From Turbatrix aceti (Eukaryota > Nematoda > Chromadorea > Rhabditida > Panagrolaimidae): a stretch of DNA of 64,000 bases. A program made the translations under genes and the position numbers. How positions within the stretch are numbered: the first letter of the stretch is position 1; the number at the start of each line of letters is the position of its first letter. Positions 1 through 10,716 of the stretch are shown one piece after another. The notes beneath the pieces were generated by a model. That model saw nothing but the letters and a program-made list of their open reading frames with translations, had not been told where the DNA came from and made no database searches. The stretch is taken from assembly GCA_963969345.1 (NCBI GenBank), contig OZ017769.1, forward strand, positions 9,179,725 through 9,243,724, written 5' to 3'.

Positions 1-429
1 GCCGGCTTAGCGAGCCGATTCGGTGGCAAATCTCAGAACGAAGCAAAAAGAAATGCCGAAAACAATCTTCTCATTCAAACATTTTTTTTCACAACCTTTT
101 ATGTTTTTCACAATATTTTAGTTTTTGCTTCCGTATTTTTCGAACAAAACCTAGCATTTTTGATATCAACGTTTATTTACGTTCTAAGTAGGATAGTCCA
201 AGAATTATCCGTGACATCAATCTTTGTTCCTTTTATTGTTTGCAATACGTGGAAACAAAAACTATACCAACAATCATGGTTAACGATGGTTTTTGTCAAA
301 TTGTCAAAAAATGCAGTAACGCGCTTTTTTAAAAGATTGCCAATAAGTTTCTATCTGTTTCTTTATTATTTTGTTATTGTCAATTTGATTGCGACGTTTT
401 TATTCAATAATCGTGCAAAGTATGATTAA
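1..429 (+). CDS. 7TM chemoreceptor-like protein, 3' part (receptor 1)
   Basis: The reading frame is open from base 1 to the stop at 427-429, so this is the C-terminal part of a gene cut by the window edge. It starts AGLASRF, aligned with the same motif in the receptors at 3326-4421 and 4813-5908, and keeps the family ending: a conserved ELSVTS.FVPFIV segment, a TWKQKLY motif after the last-but-one hydrophobic helix, and a final hydrophobic helix with YLFLYY. The family is nematode-type serpentine receptors, expected in the plasma membrane of sensory neurons; the ligand cannot be inferred. I see no stop or frameshift in the visible part. Confidence 0.75.
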   Translation, partial: AGLASRFGGKSQNEAKRNAENNLLIQTFFFTTFYVFHNILVFASVFFEQNLAFLISTFIYVLSRIVQELSVTSIFVPFIVCNTWKQKLYQQSWLTMVFVKLSKNAVTRFFKRLPISFYLFLYYFVIVNLIATFLFNNRAKYD

Positions 430-1198
430 AAATTTAGGAAAAATATCTAGTACAGTTTGATATTTGGGCAGATAAGTTAACAAATGTATTGCTAAAACAC
501 AAATTTGCTTTGTTTTATTCTAATACTTGTTACTGATATCCGCGAATTTTTGACAAACAACACCATACTGAAACTAAATTTTTATCAATTGACAACTCAA
601 ATATCAAAAAATTGATGACTCAACAAAAAAACGTCATCAAATACATAAATATCAGATTGGCTTGAATTTCAAGTATGTTTTTCGAACGTATATAATTTTG
701 GAAAACGCAATAACACAAATAAATGTAAGAATAAAATTTCATAATTACAAATTTACTAATCGACACAAAACATTATTGGAACCAAAGTCAAACACAAGAT
801 TTTTGATTTTTAAAAAACACAAATATTTTCCCTGACGATGATAACACAAAGCATCATCACACGAGACGTCTCTGCAAAGTCATGCCTGCGACTGGTCTGG
901 AAAAAGAGGTTGATCTCTGTTACTTTGTTGCAACGTAAACTGCAACAACCGGAATTATGAAGAAAAGAACATACAAAATCAATAAGTAGCAACACAACTC
1001 TTTATCCTGGTTTTCTTTCTCGCATTTTTCCGCACAAAAAAAAGAACAACACGAGGGATCCACTTTTCTCCTGCCCAGGCTCACCCAGACTGACTGATGT
1101 AACCGGGGTGATTTCTGTCATCACGACTGTTGACCGACCTCTGAACCAACAACCCAACCCTCTCTCCCTGAACGATTGCTCTTGCGTATAAAAGACAA
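430..1198. other. Intergenic region with the upstream part of the glutaredoxin promoter
   Basis: I see no supported gene here. The stretch from about 1020 to 1198 is less AT-rich than the rest and ends in a TATA-box-like sequence, which is the original upstream flank of the glutaredoxin gene now separated from it by the inverted-repeat element. Confidence 0.5.
1187..1194 (+). promoter_or_regulatory. TATA box (TATAAAAG), displaced from its gene
   Basis: TATAAAAG lies directly before the left end of the inverted-repeat element. If the element and one copy of its 6-bp target duplication are removed, this TATA box would sit about 20 bp before the ATG at 2321 and about 60 bp before the ATG at 2363. 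A transcription start about 30 bp after the TATA would then fall between the two, which supports 2363 as the glutaredoxin start. Confidence 0.5.
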
Positions 1199-2306
1199 CA
1201 CTACGCGAAAAAATCCCGACACGAAGCGCGTGCGCATTTTTGCGCGTTTTTTTGAAAGTGATGTCTATTTGGCGTCATTTTTCGGGTATTCATAATTTTT
1301 TCTTAGTTTTGCCATTCACCACTCTTAACAAACAAAGTCCGACAATTCAAATGCATTTTTGACCTAATTGATAACTCATCAGAGCGCTGCGCTACAACGC
1401 AGAGAAAATGCTATTGCATGAAAAAACCGTTGTGCCTTTCTCAAAACTGGGAAAGTTATTCCGTATTTTGGCATTCTACGCACCTTCTACACACTCATTG
1501 ATTAAGTTTGAGCCCATGGTGGTGATACTTGTATCGATCACTTTGGTGATATAACGGTTTACAATTTGCCCCTTTTGACGTGTGTCGTCGGGACCACCGG
1601 AGTACAGCGATAATGCCCCAAATGCATTTTATTGTACTCATTTGGCCCCGCGGGGCTCAAATAACAAAACAAACTAGCCATATATCACTAATCAATGATG
1701 CCTAAAGGCAAGGATACCCTATGGTAGAACAAGGAACACTCTGCGCGCACGCGTGCATAGTGTTACCCTAGGTTTTTATGAAGCAAAAGGAGTACGTCGA
1801 CGAGAACTTCAATATCACTATTGCCACATACTTTTTTTTGTTATTTGAGCCCCGCGGGGCCAAATGAGTACAATAAAATGCATTTGGGGCATTATCGCTG
1901 TACTCCGGTGGTCCCGACGACACACGTCAAAAGGGGCAAATTGTAAACCGTTATATCACCAAAGTGATCGATACAAGTATCACCACCATGGGCTCAAACT
2001 TAATCAATGAGTGTGTAGAAGGTGCGTAGAATGCCAAAATACGGAATAACTTTCCCAGTTTTGAGAAAGGCACAACGGTTTTTTCATGCAATAGCATTTT
2101 CTCTGCGTTGTAGCGCAGCGCTCTGATGAGTTATCAATTAGGTCAAAAATGCATTTGAATTGTCGGACTTTGTTTGTTAAGAGTGGTGAATGGCAAAACT
2201 AAGAAAAAATTATGAATACCCGAAAAATGACGCCAAATAGACATCACTTTCAAAAAAACGCGCAAAAATGCGCACGCGCTTCGTGTCGGGATTTTTTCGC
2301 GTAGTG
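1199..2306. mobile_element. Foldback (long terminal inverted repeat) element with 6-bp target duplication
   Basis: Two inverted arms, 1199-1669 and 1836-2306 (about 471 bp each), look identical base for base over every stretch compared, around a 166-bp centre. The ends read CACTACGCG and CGCGTAGTG. The element is flanked by the same six bases, AGACAA, at 1193-1198 and 2307-2312, as expected for a target-site duplication. No transposase reading frame fits inside, so it would be a non-autonomous foldback/MITE-like element. Identical arms suggest recent insertion or gene conversion. The superfamily cannot be assigned: the CACTA-like end would predict a 2-3 bp duplication, not six. Confidence 0.85.
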
Positions 2307-2362
2307 AGACAAGTCGCCGCATGCTTGGCGAAATTCCCGGCTACGTTTCGTACCAGATAAAA

Positions 2363-2899
2363 ATGCTTCGTGTCAGTGCCACGCGTTTTTTCCGATCTCT
2401 CTTTGGCAGGGCTCAAGCTGCGCCTGAGGTAAGTTTTTTTAATAAAAAATGTCTTTTTGGACAAAAAGTTTTAGTTCAACGCGAAATCCTTTGTGGAAGA
2501 AGCCATTGGAGCGCACAAAGTGACGATGTTCTCGAAGGGTCACTGTCCGTACTGCTTCAAGGCCAAAGACGCCCTGGCTCCCTTCAATCTCTCGGCCGAT
2601 AAATATCAAGTCATTGAACTCGACAAGATGGATGAGTGCCAAGAAATCCAGGATGCTTTGCTCGAGATTACTGGTGGCCGGTATGTTTTTTTTGTAAACT
2701 TTGAATTTTAAATAAATAAAGAAAAAATTATTTATTTCTACATAACTATGTATTTATGTATAAAAATGAAATGTAACATTTTAGAACCGTTCCGCGAGTT
2801 TTTATCAATGGAGAATTTATCGGTGGAGGCGACGACACCGTTCGGGCGGCCAAAAGTGGTCAGCTAAAGCAAAAACTTATCGATGCTGGCGTCATTTGA
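2363..2899 (+). CDS. Glutaredoxin (dithiol, CPYC type), probably mitochondrial
   Basis: Small thiol-disulfide oxidoreductase that uses glutathione. Three exons, 2363-2428, 2475-2680 and 2785-2899, join in frame to 128 residues. The first exon gives an Arg-rich, acid-poor start ([14 protein letters not shown]) like a mitochondrial targeting peptide. Exon 2 carries the active site CPYC in [10 protein letters not shown]. Exon 3 carries the cis-proline motif TVPRVF and the glutathione-binding GG.DD segment, then ends DAGVI. Length fits single-domain glutaredoxins. An in-frame ATG at 2321 is possible, but the original TATA box spacing and the targeting peptide favour 2363. The promoter is interrupted by the foldback element just upstream. 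Confidence 0.93.
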
Positions 2900-3325
2900 T
2901 TGTATTGTTTCATCGTTACACGTGCGAGTACGCAAACCCTATAAACAGACCACTGTCTATAAGGCATTTTACTTTATTTCTGTGATCGAATTGTATGTAT
3001 CGTCGATAAAAAGTATATAAGAATGTTTGAACGCGAATGTCATTGATTTCGTGTTTGTAAAAACATTGATCTGAAATTTGTGGTTCACGCGCGCCGCGTA
3101 CAGCAGTACCATGTTTCAAGAATCTAAATCTATCGTAGTTTAACGCTGTTTTCACCGAATTTTTGACAGGTGAAAAGATAAAGCTACCAATAAAATGAGG
3201 AAATGCTCCAAAACTGTCTATAGCAGGTGTCTGTAAAACATCTGATATATGAGAGCATTGGTTCTCTATTTTCCAAGTCTTATTTTTCTTTTGATGATTA
3301 CTATCTACCATATTTTTTGTTAAGC
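2900..3325. other. Intergenic region upstream of receptor 2
   Basis: No gene supported. It contains an E-box-type site (CAGGTGAAAAG, from 3167) shared with the receptor gene at 4813, so it is likely the promoter of the receptor at 3326. Confidence 0.4.
3167..3172 (+). promoter_or_regulatory. E-box (CAGGTG) upstream of receptor 2
   Basis: The core lies in TTGACAGGTGAAAAGATAAA, 159 bp before the receptor ATG at 3326. A near-identical block, TTGCAGGTGAAAAGGTA, sits at 4685-4701 before the next receptor gene. E-boxes are known upstream of chemoreceptor genes in C. elegans; function here is inference. Confidence 0.4.
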
Positions 3326-4421
3326 ATGACAAACGTTACAAAGGACGAACTTGTGCAAGTGGAAGTGAATTCATTGTTTGAACATTCACATTTACTGTAC
3401 CATGGCATACTTTATCTCGTACAAGCAGTTACGGGAGTACAAGCTTGCAACTTGTCACTTATAATTATTGTAGTCTATTTTATGATCAAAAATATGTTGT
3501 CTAAACGCAGTACAATGAAGTCATCATTTTTTGCCGTGTTTTTATCCGGTGCAATTTATTACGCATTTTTTGCCATTACTGAGATAGGATACAGTCGTTT
3601 TTCTCATTCAATGAAAGTAATCCGCGAAACTGTATTAGCAAATCATTATGTATTTTTTACTAGTATCTGGTACGCGGTTATGTCATTCAACAGATTTACA
3701 GGTAATTTTTTGATTTTTGAGTTCGGTGAAGTGACAAAAACAAACCTTTGCAGCAGTGATTCTGTGGCGGCACATGAAGACTCTGTGGAGCACAAATCTT
3801 ACAGTACTGTACATTGTATTAATGTTTATCTATCCCATTATACTCATGTTACCTGTTGTTTCAAGTTGGAACTGCATTCTTGATCCTCTCATGTCAGTAA
3901 GATGTCAATATTTTTCTGACTACACAAGTTATGTATCCAACATTTCTGACGTGGTTACTACCGTAATGTCAACATTTTTTTGTCTATCAGCCGGTTTGGC
4001 AAGTCGATTTTGCGAAAAATCGCACAACGAAGTACATGCACAAAAAAGAAAGGCCGAAAACCATTTACTGATTCAGGCATCAATATTCTCAATTTTTTAT
4101 GCATTGTATACTATCATGACTTTTTTTCCGTATTTTTTTCAACAAAAAATGACAACATTGAATGGTTTGTATATTTACACTGGAGGTACGTTTATCCGAG
4201 AGTTATCTGTAACGTCAGTTGTCTGCCCTTTTATTGTTTGTGAGACATGGAAACAAAAACTCTACAAAGAAACGTGGTTCGTAAAGTTTTTTGCCAAATC
4301 TTCTTTGAATCCAATAAAGCACTTTTTTAAAGCCATTCCCATCAGTATTTTTCTGTTTCTGTATTACGTTGTGTTTGTCAATTTGATTGCATTGTTTTTA
4401 TTCATTAATTATGAAATGTAA
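3326..4421 (+). CDS. 7TM chemoreceptor-like protein (receptor 2)
   Basis: Two exons, 3326-3701 and 3754-4421, joined by a 52-bp phase-1 intron, encode 347 residues. The intron falls inside the hallmark motif FNRFT-AVILWRHM; NRFTA at the end of the third transmembrane helix is typical of nematode serpentine receptors of the srg superfamily type (family assignment is tentative). An N-glycosylation site (NVT) lies at residues 3-5, then hydrophobic helices, CLSAGLASRF in an intracellular loop, and a TWKQKLY motif near the C-terminus. The ATG at 3326 is chosen over the in-frame codons further upstream because it matches the length of paralogs at 4813 and 11482. Expected in sensory cilia; ligand unknown. 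Confidence 0.85.
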
Positions 4422-4647
4422 AAATGTGCTTAATAAATAATTAATTTTATGCGTAAAACGAATTAGGCAGTTATTTATTCAAAGGGACGCGGTCTTATAT
4501 GGAAAATAATTATGTGCGTCATTTACCAACTTATCTTTACCATGATTTTGACTATAGTCAAAATGCTATATATACATTAATGTAGCCATCTGAAAATAAA
4601 AGCCTTTAAAGTATCAACGTTTTTAACTGTAAACACAGTTACGGAAT

Positions 4648-4693
4648 CACCTGAGCTACTGTTAAAAGCTTATTTTTTGAATGATTGCAGGTG
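4648..4693 (+). promoter_or_regulatory. Paired E-boxes (CACCTG ... CAGGTG) upstream of receptor 3
   Basis: CACCTG at 4648-4653 lies in a block (TCACCTGAGCTACTGTTAAAA) that recurs before receptor 4 at 11307-11327. CAGGTG at 4688-4693 lies in a block that recurs before receptor 2. Both are 120-165 bp before the ATG at 4813. Their conservation in otherwise diverged flanks suggests a shared regulatory site. Confidence 0.45.
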
Positions 4694-4812
4694 AAAAGGT
4701 AGCGTAGTTTTCAATTTTTTTTCTAAACATCTTATATATCAAATATTGTTTTCTGGTCTTTCTAAAGAAGCCTATACAAAATATTGTCATTTTAGTATTT
4801 TTTTACATTCTC

Positions 4813-5908
4813 ATGGAAGGTTCAAATGAAGATATTCCGTTGGATGAAAACGTGTTCGCCAACGCGCTTAATGAAACCTATCATTGTTCACCAAAATGGT
4901 ATACTTTTTCAGTTTACCTGTCCGCGGCATTCAAAGGCATGCAAGCTTGCGATACTATTCTTTTAATATTTGTCCTCTATTACATGATGAAAAACATTTT
5001 TTCCAAAAATAGTACAATGAATCAGCCTTATTTTTGGTTTTTTATATCCGGTAACATTTATTACGTCTTCATGGTAGTTGCCGAGAATGCCCATAATTAT
5101 ATAACAGTACAATCATTACCATCAAAAATTTTACAAATATTTGGCAATCACTTTGACTTTTTTGTCGGGATTTGGTTCACGTTTATTTCCTTCAACAGGT
5201 TTACAGGTAATTTTTTTATGATTAAAACAGTTGAGACCAATATGAAAATTTGTAGCCGTCATTCTGTGGAATCAGATGTCCAGGCTCTGGAGCACGAAAC
5301 TGGCAATCGTGTACATTATTTTTACCTTTATTTATCCTTTCTTTTTTGCACTTCATAAGGTATCAAGTTGGTATTGTCTCCTTAAACCGGATGACATTTG
5401 TTGGTCGGAAATTGAACTTCTAAACGTATGGCTAAGTTATGGAAACTTAGGATCAAATTTAATAGCTACGGTGTTATCATTGGTCTTCTGCTTATCTGCA
5501 GGTCTGGCTAGTAGATTTATGGAAAGGGGTCCACAAAATGTGCCACAACAAATGAGAAACGCCGAAAACATCCTTCTAATTCAAATTGTTATTTTCTCAA
5601 GTTTTTATATGGCTCAAACTATTATTTCAATCATGTCATATTTTAATAATGATGTTGTAAATCTGACTTTCATATATTTAAATGTAGCAGGTTCATTTTG
5701 CCGAAACTGTTCTAGGAGCTCACTTGTAGTCCCATTCATTGTTTCAAAAGTGTGGAGAAAAAAGTTATTTGAGACGGCTTGGTTTTCAATTTTATTTTCG
5801 AAAATGTCGAAATGTTTTATTGACAGAGTTCCTGGCATTGTTTATCTCTGCTTATACTACGTTTTATTTACACTTTTGTATATGCTGTTTTTGTATATAC
5901 TTGATTAA
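4813..5908 (+). CDS. 7TM chemoreceptor-like protein (receptor 3)
   Basis: Two exons, 4813-5206 and 5256-5908, with a 49-bp intron in the same phase-1 position as its paralogs (FNRFT-AVILW), encode 348 residues. The protein has a short acidic extracellular N-terminus (MEGSNEDIPLDE), a glycosylation site (NET), several hydrophobic helices, the FCLSAGLASRF loop motif and a VWRKKLFETAWF motif before the last helix. It lies 391 bp after receptor 2 in the same orientation, a tandem duplication. No broken sites are seen, so it is likely functional. Confidence 0.85.
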
Positions 5909-7114
5909 AATTAACATGACATGTGTAAATATGTTTGTAATAATATCATAGTAAAATGATGTTAACAATGTTTCAATAAAAATATTCTTGTTTTTAGGAA
6001 TTTCAGTTAGCGGGCTCATAATTTGTGAACCTACCGTACCTCACCCTAATTTTGCTTTGACATCACGTATCAAACAAAGATACACTCCATTCGGGTTGAA
6101 TGTATGTAGTATGAACCAATCCTGTTTGATAAACTCAACGTCACAAATGGGGGTTTCTAAATAATCGAGTAAAACCATTTATTCCGGTTTTTGATCAACC
6201 GCATTTTAAGGAAGTAAGATTGCGACATTTTATGATTTACATTTTATGATTTGATCAGAAAACAGTTTTCCTTGCGTGCCACAAATTTTCATACTGAGAA
6301 TCTTGGGAATGTATTTTTTCGAAATTTAAAAAACGGTTACGGGCAGGAATGGGCGAACGTTCGTGTTTGTTCGAGTTCATTCGCAAACAAACTCAAATTA
6401 TTGCGTCTGAAAACAGATTTACTTTGTTCGAGTTGGTTTACAAATTTTTATTAAAAATACAAAAAATAATCGATAATCAAAATAAATTTTTGATCAAGGT
6501 GAAACACAGTTCATTTTGTTTAACCATAGACATCAACATTCTGATAAGCATTTTGACCCCCCAGGCAGCCGCAAAAGGATATCAACTTCGTATCGTGAAA
6601 CACGCAACATTTCAGTTTTCTCAATTTTCTCGACCAAAACCTGATTGCAAGAATAAAACTTTTGTTCCGCATCCATCTGCACATAGTGCACATTGTCTTT
6701 CCTTGTATGCATGTAGTTTTAACCAAACAGCTTTCACTGATAACAAAACATACGAACTCAACATAGTTTGGTATGTGTCTTGAAATAAATAAAGTGTCTG
6801 CTGACCGACTTTTTATTTCGCGCCGTGTTTTTGAAAAAAAATATACTGCCAAAAGTTGATGAATCAAAACATCGGATTTGGGAAAACTAGAAAAATGCAT
6901 TTATAAAAGCAGTTTTAATAGATGGTATGATTGTCCAGAAAACAGTTGCCCATCGACTCTACCTGTATAACTTGGGCACAAAACATTTGTTTGACTTTGC
7001 TGTGTTTTGGCATGTTTTTTCGAGATCATGCATTAACAATATTCATAACTTCGATAAATTTGAGTGCAATGTTTATTTAATGCGTTGCCAATTTTACGTT
7101 TTTAACCGTAAATT
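5909..7114. other. Intergenic region with diverged dispersed repeat
   Basis: No gene is supported; open frames here are short and lack exon borders. About 6030-6205 resembles 10830-11010 (shared TTTATTCCGGTTTTTGA end and scattered blocks), and about 6650-6780 looks like a more diverged copy. These appear to be old repeat copies. Confidence 0.4.
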
Positions 7115-7964
7115 TTAACCGATATAATTAAAACTACATCCAGCACAGTTTACGGCTAAAACTCTTCGGAAATAGGTTTCATCTGTTACAGGAAGGGTAT
7201 CCTGCTGAGCCACAGTGATCGTTGTGGCAGTAGATGTTGAAACCACCCCATCTGTTGCGGCTCCACTCAGGATAAGGTACATCCGACAAACGCCTGCATC
7301 ACAGTACGGATAGAATGAAACAACGCTGGTAGGTGTCAAAAAGGTAAACAACTCGCCACCTATTACCTGTATGCAAAAATCAGGACAGATATCCTGGGAA
7401 AGTTGTCCTGTAGTATAATCGGGGTCATAGGTAGCCGACAGGCCGGCGGTGTAGCGCATTAGTACGTTGTCAGCATAATTTGTGCATACTTCTGAAATTT
7501 TGGGTGTAATAAGAAATTTTATTTAAAAACCTTTTTTACAAAACTAACTTACTTCCAACTGCATTCGTAACATCGGTATTGAAGGTAACGCTATTATAAA
7601 TTCTGAGTTCCGCATTTGCTGTATTATCATAACAATTAATTGGTGTCGAAGTCGTGGTCGTGGTCGTAGTCGTGGTAGTCGTAGTTGTCGTGGTAGTCGA
7701 AGATGTTGTGGTATCCGCCGCAGGATTTGTCCCGGTACCAGCACCTGCGCCCGCAGAATTTGTATTGTCACCAGCACCAGCACCTGCGCCTGCAGAATTT
7801 GTATTGCCACCAGCACCAGCACCAGCACCAGCACCAGCACCTCCGCCCGCAGAATTTGCAGGTAATCCCACCACTGAATCTGCACTTCTTGTACGAGCTT
7901 TCATACAAGCATTGTTAGATGAGGTCAGTAATGACAAAATAAGCAACACAAATGCCTGTTTCAT
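7115..7964 (-). CDS. Secreted mucin-like protein with Gly-Ala and Thr repeats and a Cys-rich end
   Basis: Two exons (7964-7553, 7491-7115) join in frame across a 61-bp intron to 262 residues. A signal peptide (MKQAFVLLILSLLTSSNNAC) is followed by repeats of GAGAGAG and NTNSAGAG at about residues 38-82 and a run of about 16 threonines near 91-106, likely O-glycosylated. The C-terminal part has eight cysteines (CTNYAD, CPDFC, CDAGVC, CAGC) and no membrane anchor. The Thr run before a cysteine domain recalls nematode C6-domain (DUF281-type) proteins, but I do not recognise the domain with certainty. Probably an extracellular coat or matrix protein. Confidence 0.72.
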
Positions 7965-9035
7965 GAATGAAAAATGAATAAAATGAATGATAAATAGCGA
8001 TATATTTGAATTGGGTGACCCTTTATAAATGCTTCAGTAAATCTGCTTGGGGGCCGGCGTTTTATCAGTAAATGAAAATTCATCCACAAAAGAAGCAAGC
8101 AAAGATGTCGATTTAGGGAGGGGTTTAGCGCTAACGTTAAAAATATAATCTAAATTTTGCATTCTGAATCCGGATGAATTATTCAAATTTTCATGTGTCA
8201 TTCAGTAAAATTAAATATATAAAATTATGTATCCTGATGCTGATATAACGATAAAGGCTGAATTCTGAATTACTAAATTTGGACTCATTTCATATTTTCA
8301 AAGATAAATACATATATGCAAAGGTGCCAAATTACTCTCTGATTTTTTTTCTCCATTTTTTTCTCCAGTTTTTTCAACTTTGATTTTTTCATTAAAAAAA
8401 TGAGGATTTAGGGGGTTTTCGTTCTCGCGAAAGCTAACAGTGGCGTTGCCCAAGCTCACAGATCACTGAAAATAAAACCAAGCAGTTAACACAAATTGAA
8501 AAAAATTAACTGCTAAAATGATAATAAAACTAAGTAACAATATCTCGTGATACAATGATCCGTGTCATTGGGCAACGCAACCAACACTTTTTGATTAATT
8601 CAAAACGAATTTGTAAAGAGCATTTTACCGTATCTGTCTCGAATAAGAGTTCAACTGGTTTTTCTTGATGATCATTGGATTCCAAAGATAATTTTTGTTC
8701 CGCATCACACTATCCGTTGTTTTAACAAAATGTATATCTGGTTCAAATCAACCCGTTATAATTATGAAGAGATACATAAATATGTACATAGTTTGAATCA
8801 AACCTGATACTTTACTGACGAAAAATGCGGAAACCACATCTTTTGCTTTCTCGATAGCGGCTACACTGGGAAAAAGGACATCCGGCTTTACTTTAATTCA
8901 AGTAGGCGGTGACGGAAATATCAAATTATGTTGCATGTGTTCTCGTCGTCAGAAATTTCGCCACACCATACTTAAAGTCAGAGATCCGGGTAGTTCTTCT
9001 GAATTTAACAAATTCTGCAAATTCATTTCTCGGAA
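7965..9035. other. Intergenic region between divergent genes
   Basis: No gene seen. It separates the - strand mucin-like gene from the + strand warthog gene, so both promoters should lie here. A TTTATAAA sequence at about 8022-8029 could serve the - strand gene. Confidence 0.4.
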
Positions 9036-10716
9036 ATGATTGAATTTTCTCGTACAGCACTAATTCTCGTCTTGATGCCGGTCTTCGTGATCGGCAATTA
9101 TTGTGGTGAGTCATCCGTGCCCATCAGCTTAGAGGTACTCCCCAACGGTCTACCCGTGCTCAAATGCGCACGACCTGCATGCTTTGGCTGGACCCTTACT
9201 TCTGCTTCGCATGCCACAAACTTCCATGCCGAAACCGTTGTGAGTGCCATTGATATTCGGGATTCACAAGAAACACATTTGGTGTTTTTTTACAGAAATG
9301 CGAGTCAGCGTTCAGGTCGGAGCACTGTCCTGATGACAACCAGTGGATCGGCGGGATTGGGTCTCTAGCCAACTACTCGCAGCCCCTTGTTGCTAGCTGT
9401 TGTCAGTCAGATGCCCTCCGTCTTTCTGAAAAACGCGGAGTGGCAGTTGTGATCCCAGGTCAGATTGTCGTTGGGGGTGAGGTCTTTCACGACGGTCGTC
9501 CGTTTGCATTTGACTTCGTCAGCGATGTCGTAAAGCACAACAGCGCAAACGGAACGTAAGTGTATTTTGATAAGTGTCATTAACACATTTGGATTCTTCA
9601 GAGTGTCATACAATGTCTACATCCGACGTTATCCATGCTTGCCTTATCCCAATGAATTGCAAATGACTGTTGACGGATCTGTGCTGGAAGAAATCAAACA
9701 CATAACGCCAAAAACCAACAAGGCTTTTGCGGCTGGCTTGCTGCCTCAGCAAGATATAGAAAATCCCTTACCAGAAATAGAGGGCCTCGAAGGAGACACG
9801 GAACCTGCAGAACCCCCTGCAGCACCTCCTGCAGACCCATCTGAAGAACTTCCCGCAGAACCCCTTGCAGCACAACTTCCCGTAGAACTACCTGTAAACC
9901 CCCCTGCAGCACCTCCACCCGCACCACCCGCAGCACCCGGCCAAGTGCCGGTTATCAATTATGAGTGGCAGTGGGTGCCCGACAACACTTACTATTACCC
10001 AGTTTCTGGAAACAGATTGTATTACTGCTTCGCCAAGGACTCGGTCGTCACGTTGCCTTCTGGAGGTACAAAACGCATGGACGAACTTGAAATTGATGAC
10101 TGGGTGTTGTCGGCGGGAGACAGCAAGATCGGGTACTCGCGCGTCCGCACCTGGCTGCACAGAATGGCATCAGCAAAAGCTGAGTTCATCAGAATCCGCA
10201 CCGAAGACGGCAACACCATCAAGCTTACCGCGCAGCACTACATCTACCGCGGAGACTGTCAGAGCTCTGATCAGAGTGAGTTTACTGGTGCAAAAGTAAA
10301 AGTACAGTGTTAACGCATTCCTTTGTTTAGATATCGGTAAACAGGTCCCCGCTGACCTTGCCACGTCGAACAGCGTATTCGCTGAAGAAATCACAGCCAA
10401 CAACTGTCTCTTCGTGTACGACGCTTCGACCGAAGCTCTCGTAGAACGACGCATCACCAAAATTGACCGCGTCGTGGAAGAGGGCATCTACGCGCCACTC
10501 ACCGAGATCGGAAACGTCGTTGTGGACAACGTGCTGGCGAGTTGCTACAACGTTGTCGAGAACGAGTTCTTGCTTGAAAGCTACCCGGCACTCCTGGAGT
10601 GGTACATTCACTCGTTTTGGAACCGTCTGTGGGGCAACTCTGCCGCTGATATTTCTCTGGTTCCTGGTCTCGACACGCTCTTTCAAATGATAAAGCTTAT
10701 TGTTCCCCAAAAGTAA
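9036..10716 (+). CDS. Warthog protein (Wart domain plus Hint/Hog autoprocessing domain)
   Basis: Four exons (9036-9239, 9296-9555, 9602-10275, 10331-10716) join in frame to 507 residues. A signal peptide is followed by the Wart domain: CGES..P.SLEVLPNG, CARPACFGW, then QWIGGIG and GQIVVGGEV. A Pro/Ala/Glu-rich linker (about residues 205-270) follows. The C-terminal Hint domain starts at Cys297 (CFAKDS) and has the TxxH motif Thr364-His367 (TAQH) and the late cysteine Cys451 (ASCY), as in Hedgehog C-terminal domains. It should cleave itself before Cys297 and release the Wart part outside the cell; warthog genes act in cuticle and epidermis of nematodes. All key residues are present. I cannot say which wrt gene it corresponds to. 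Confidence 0.93.
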
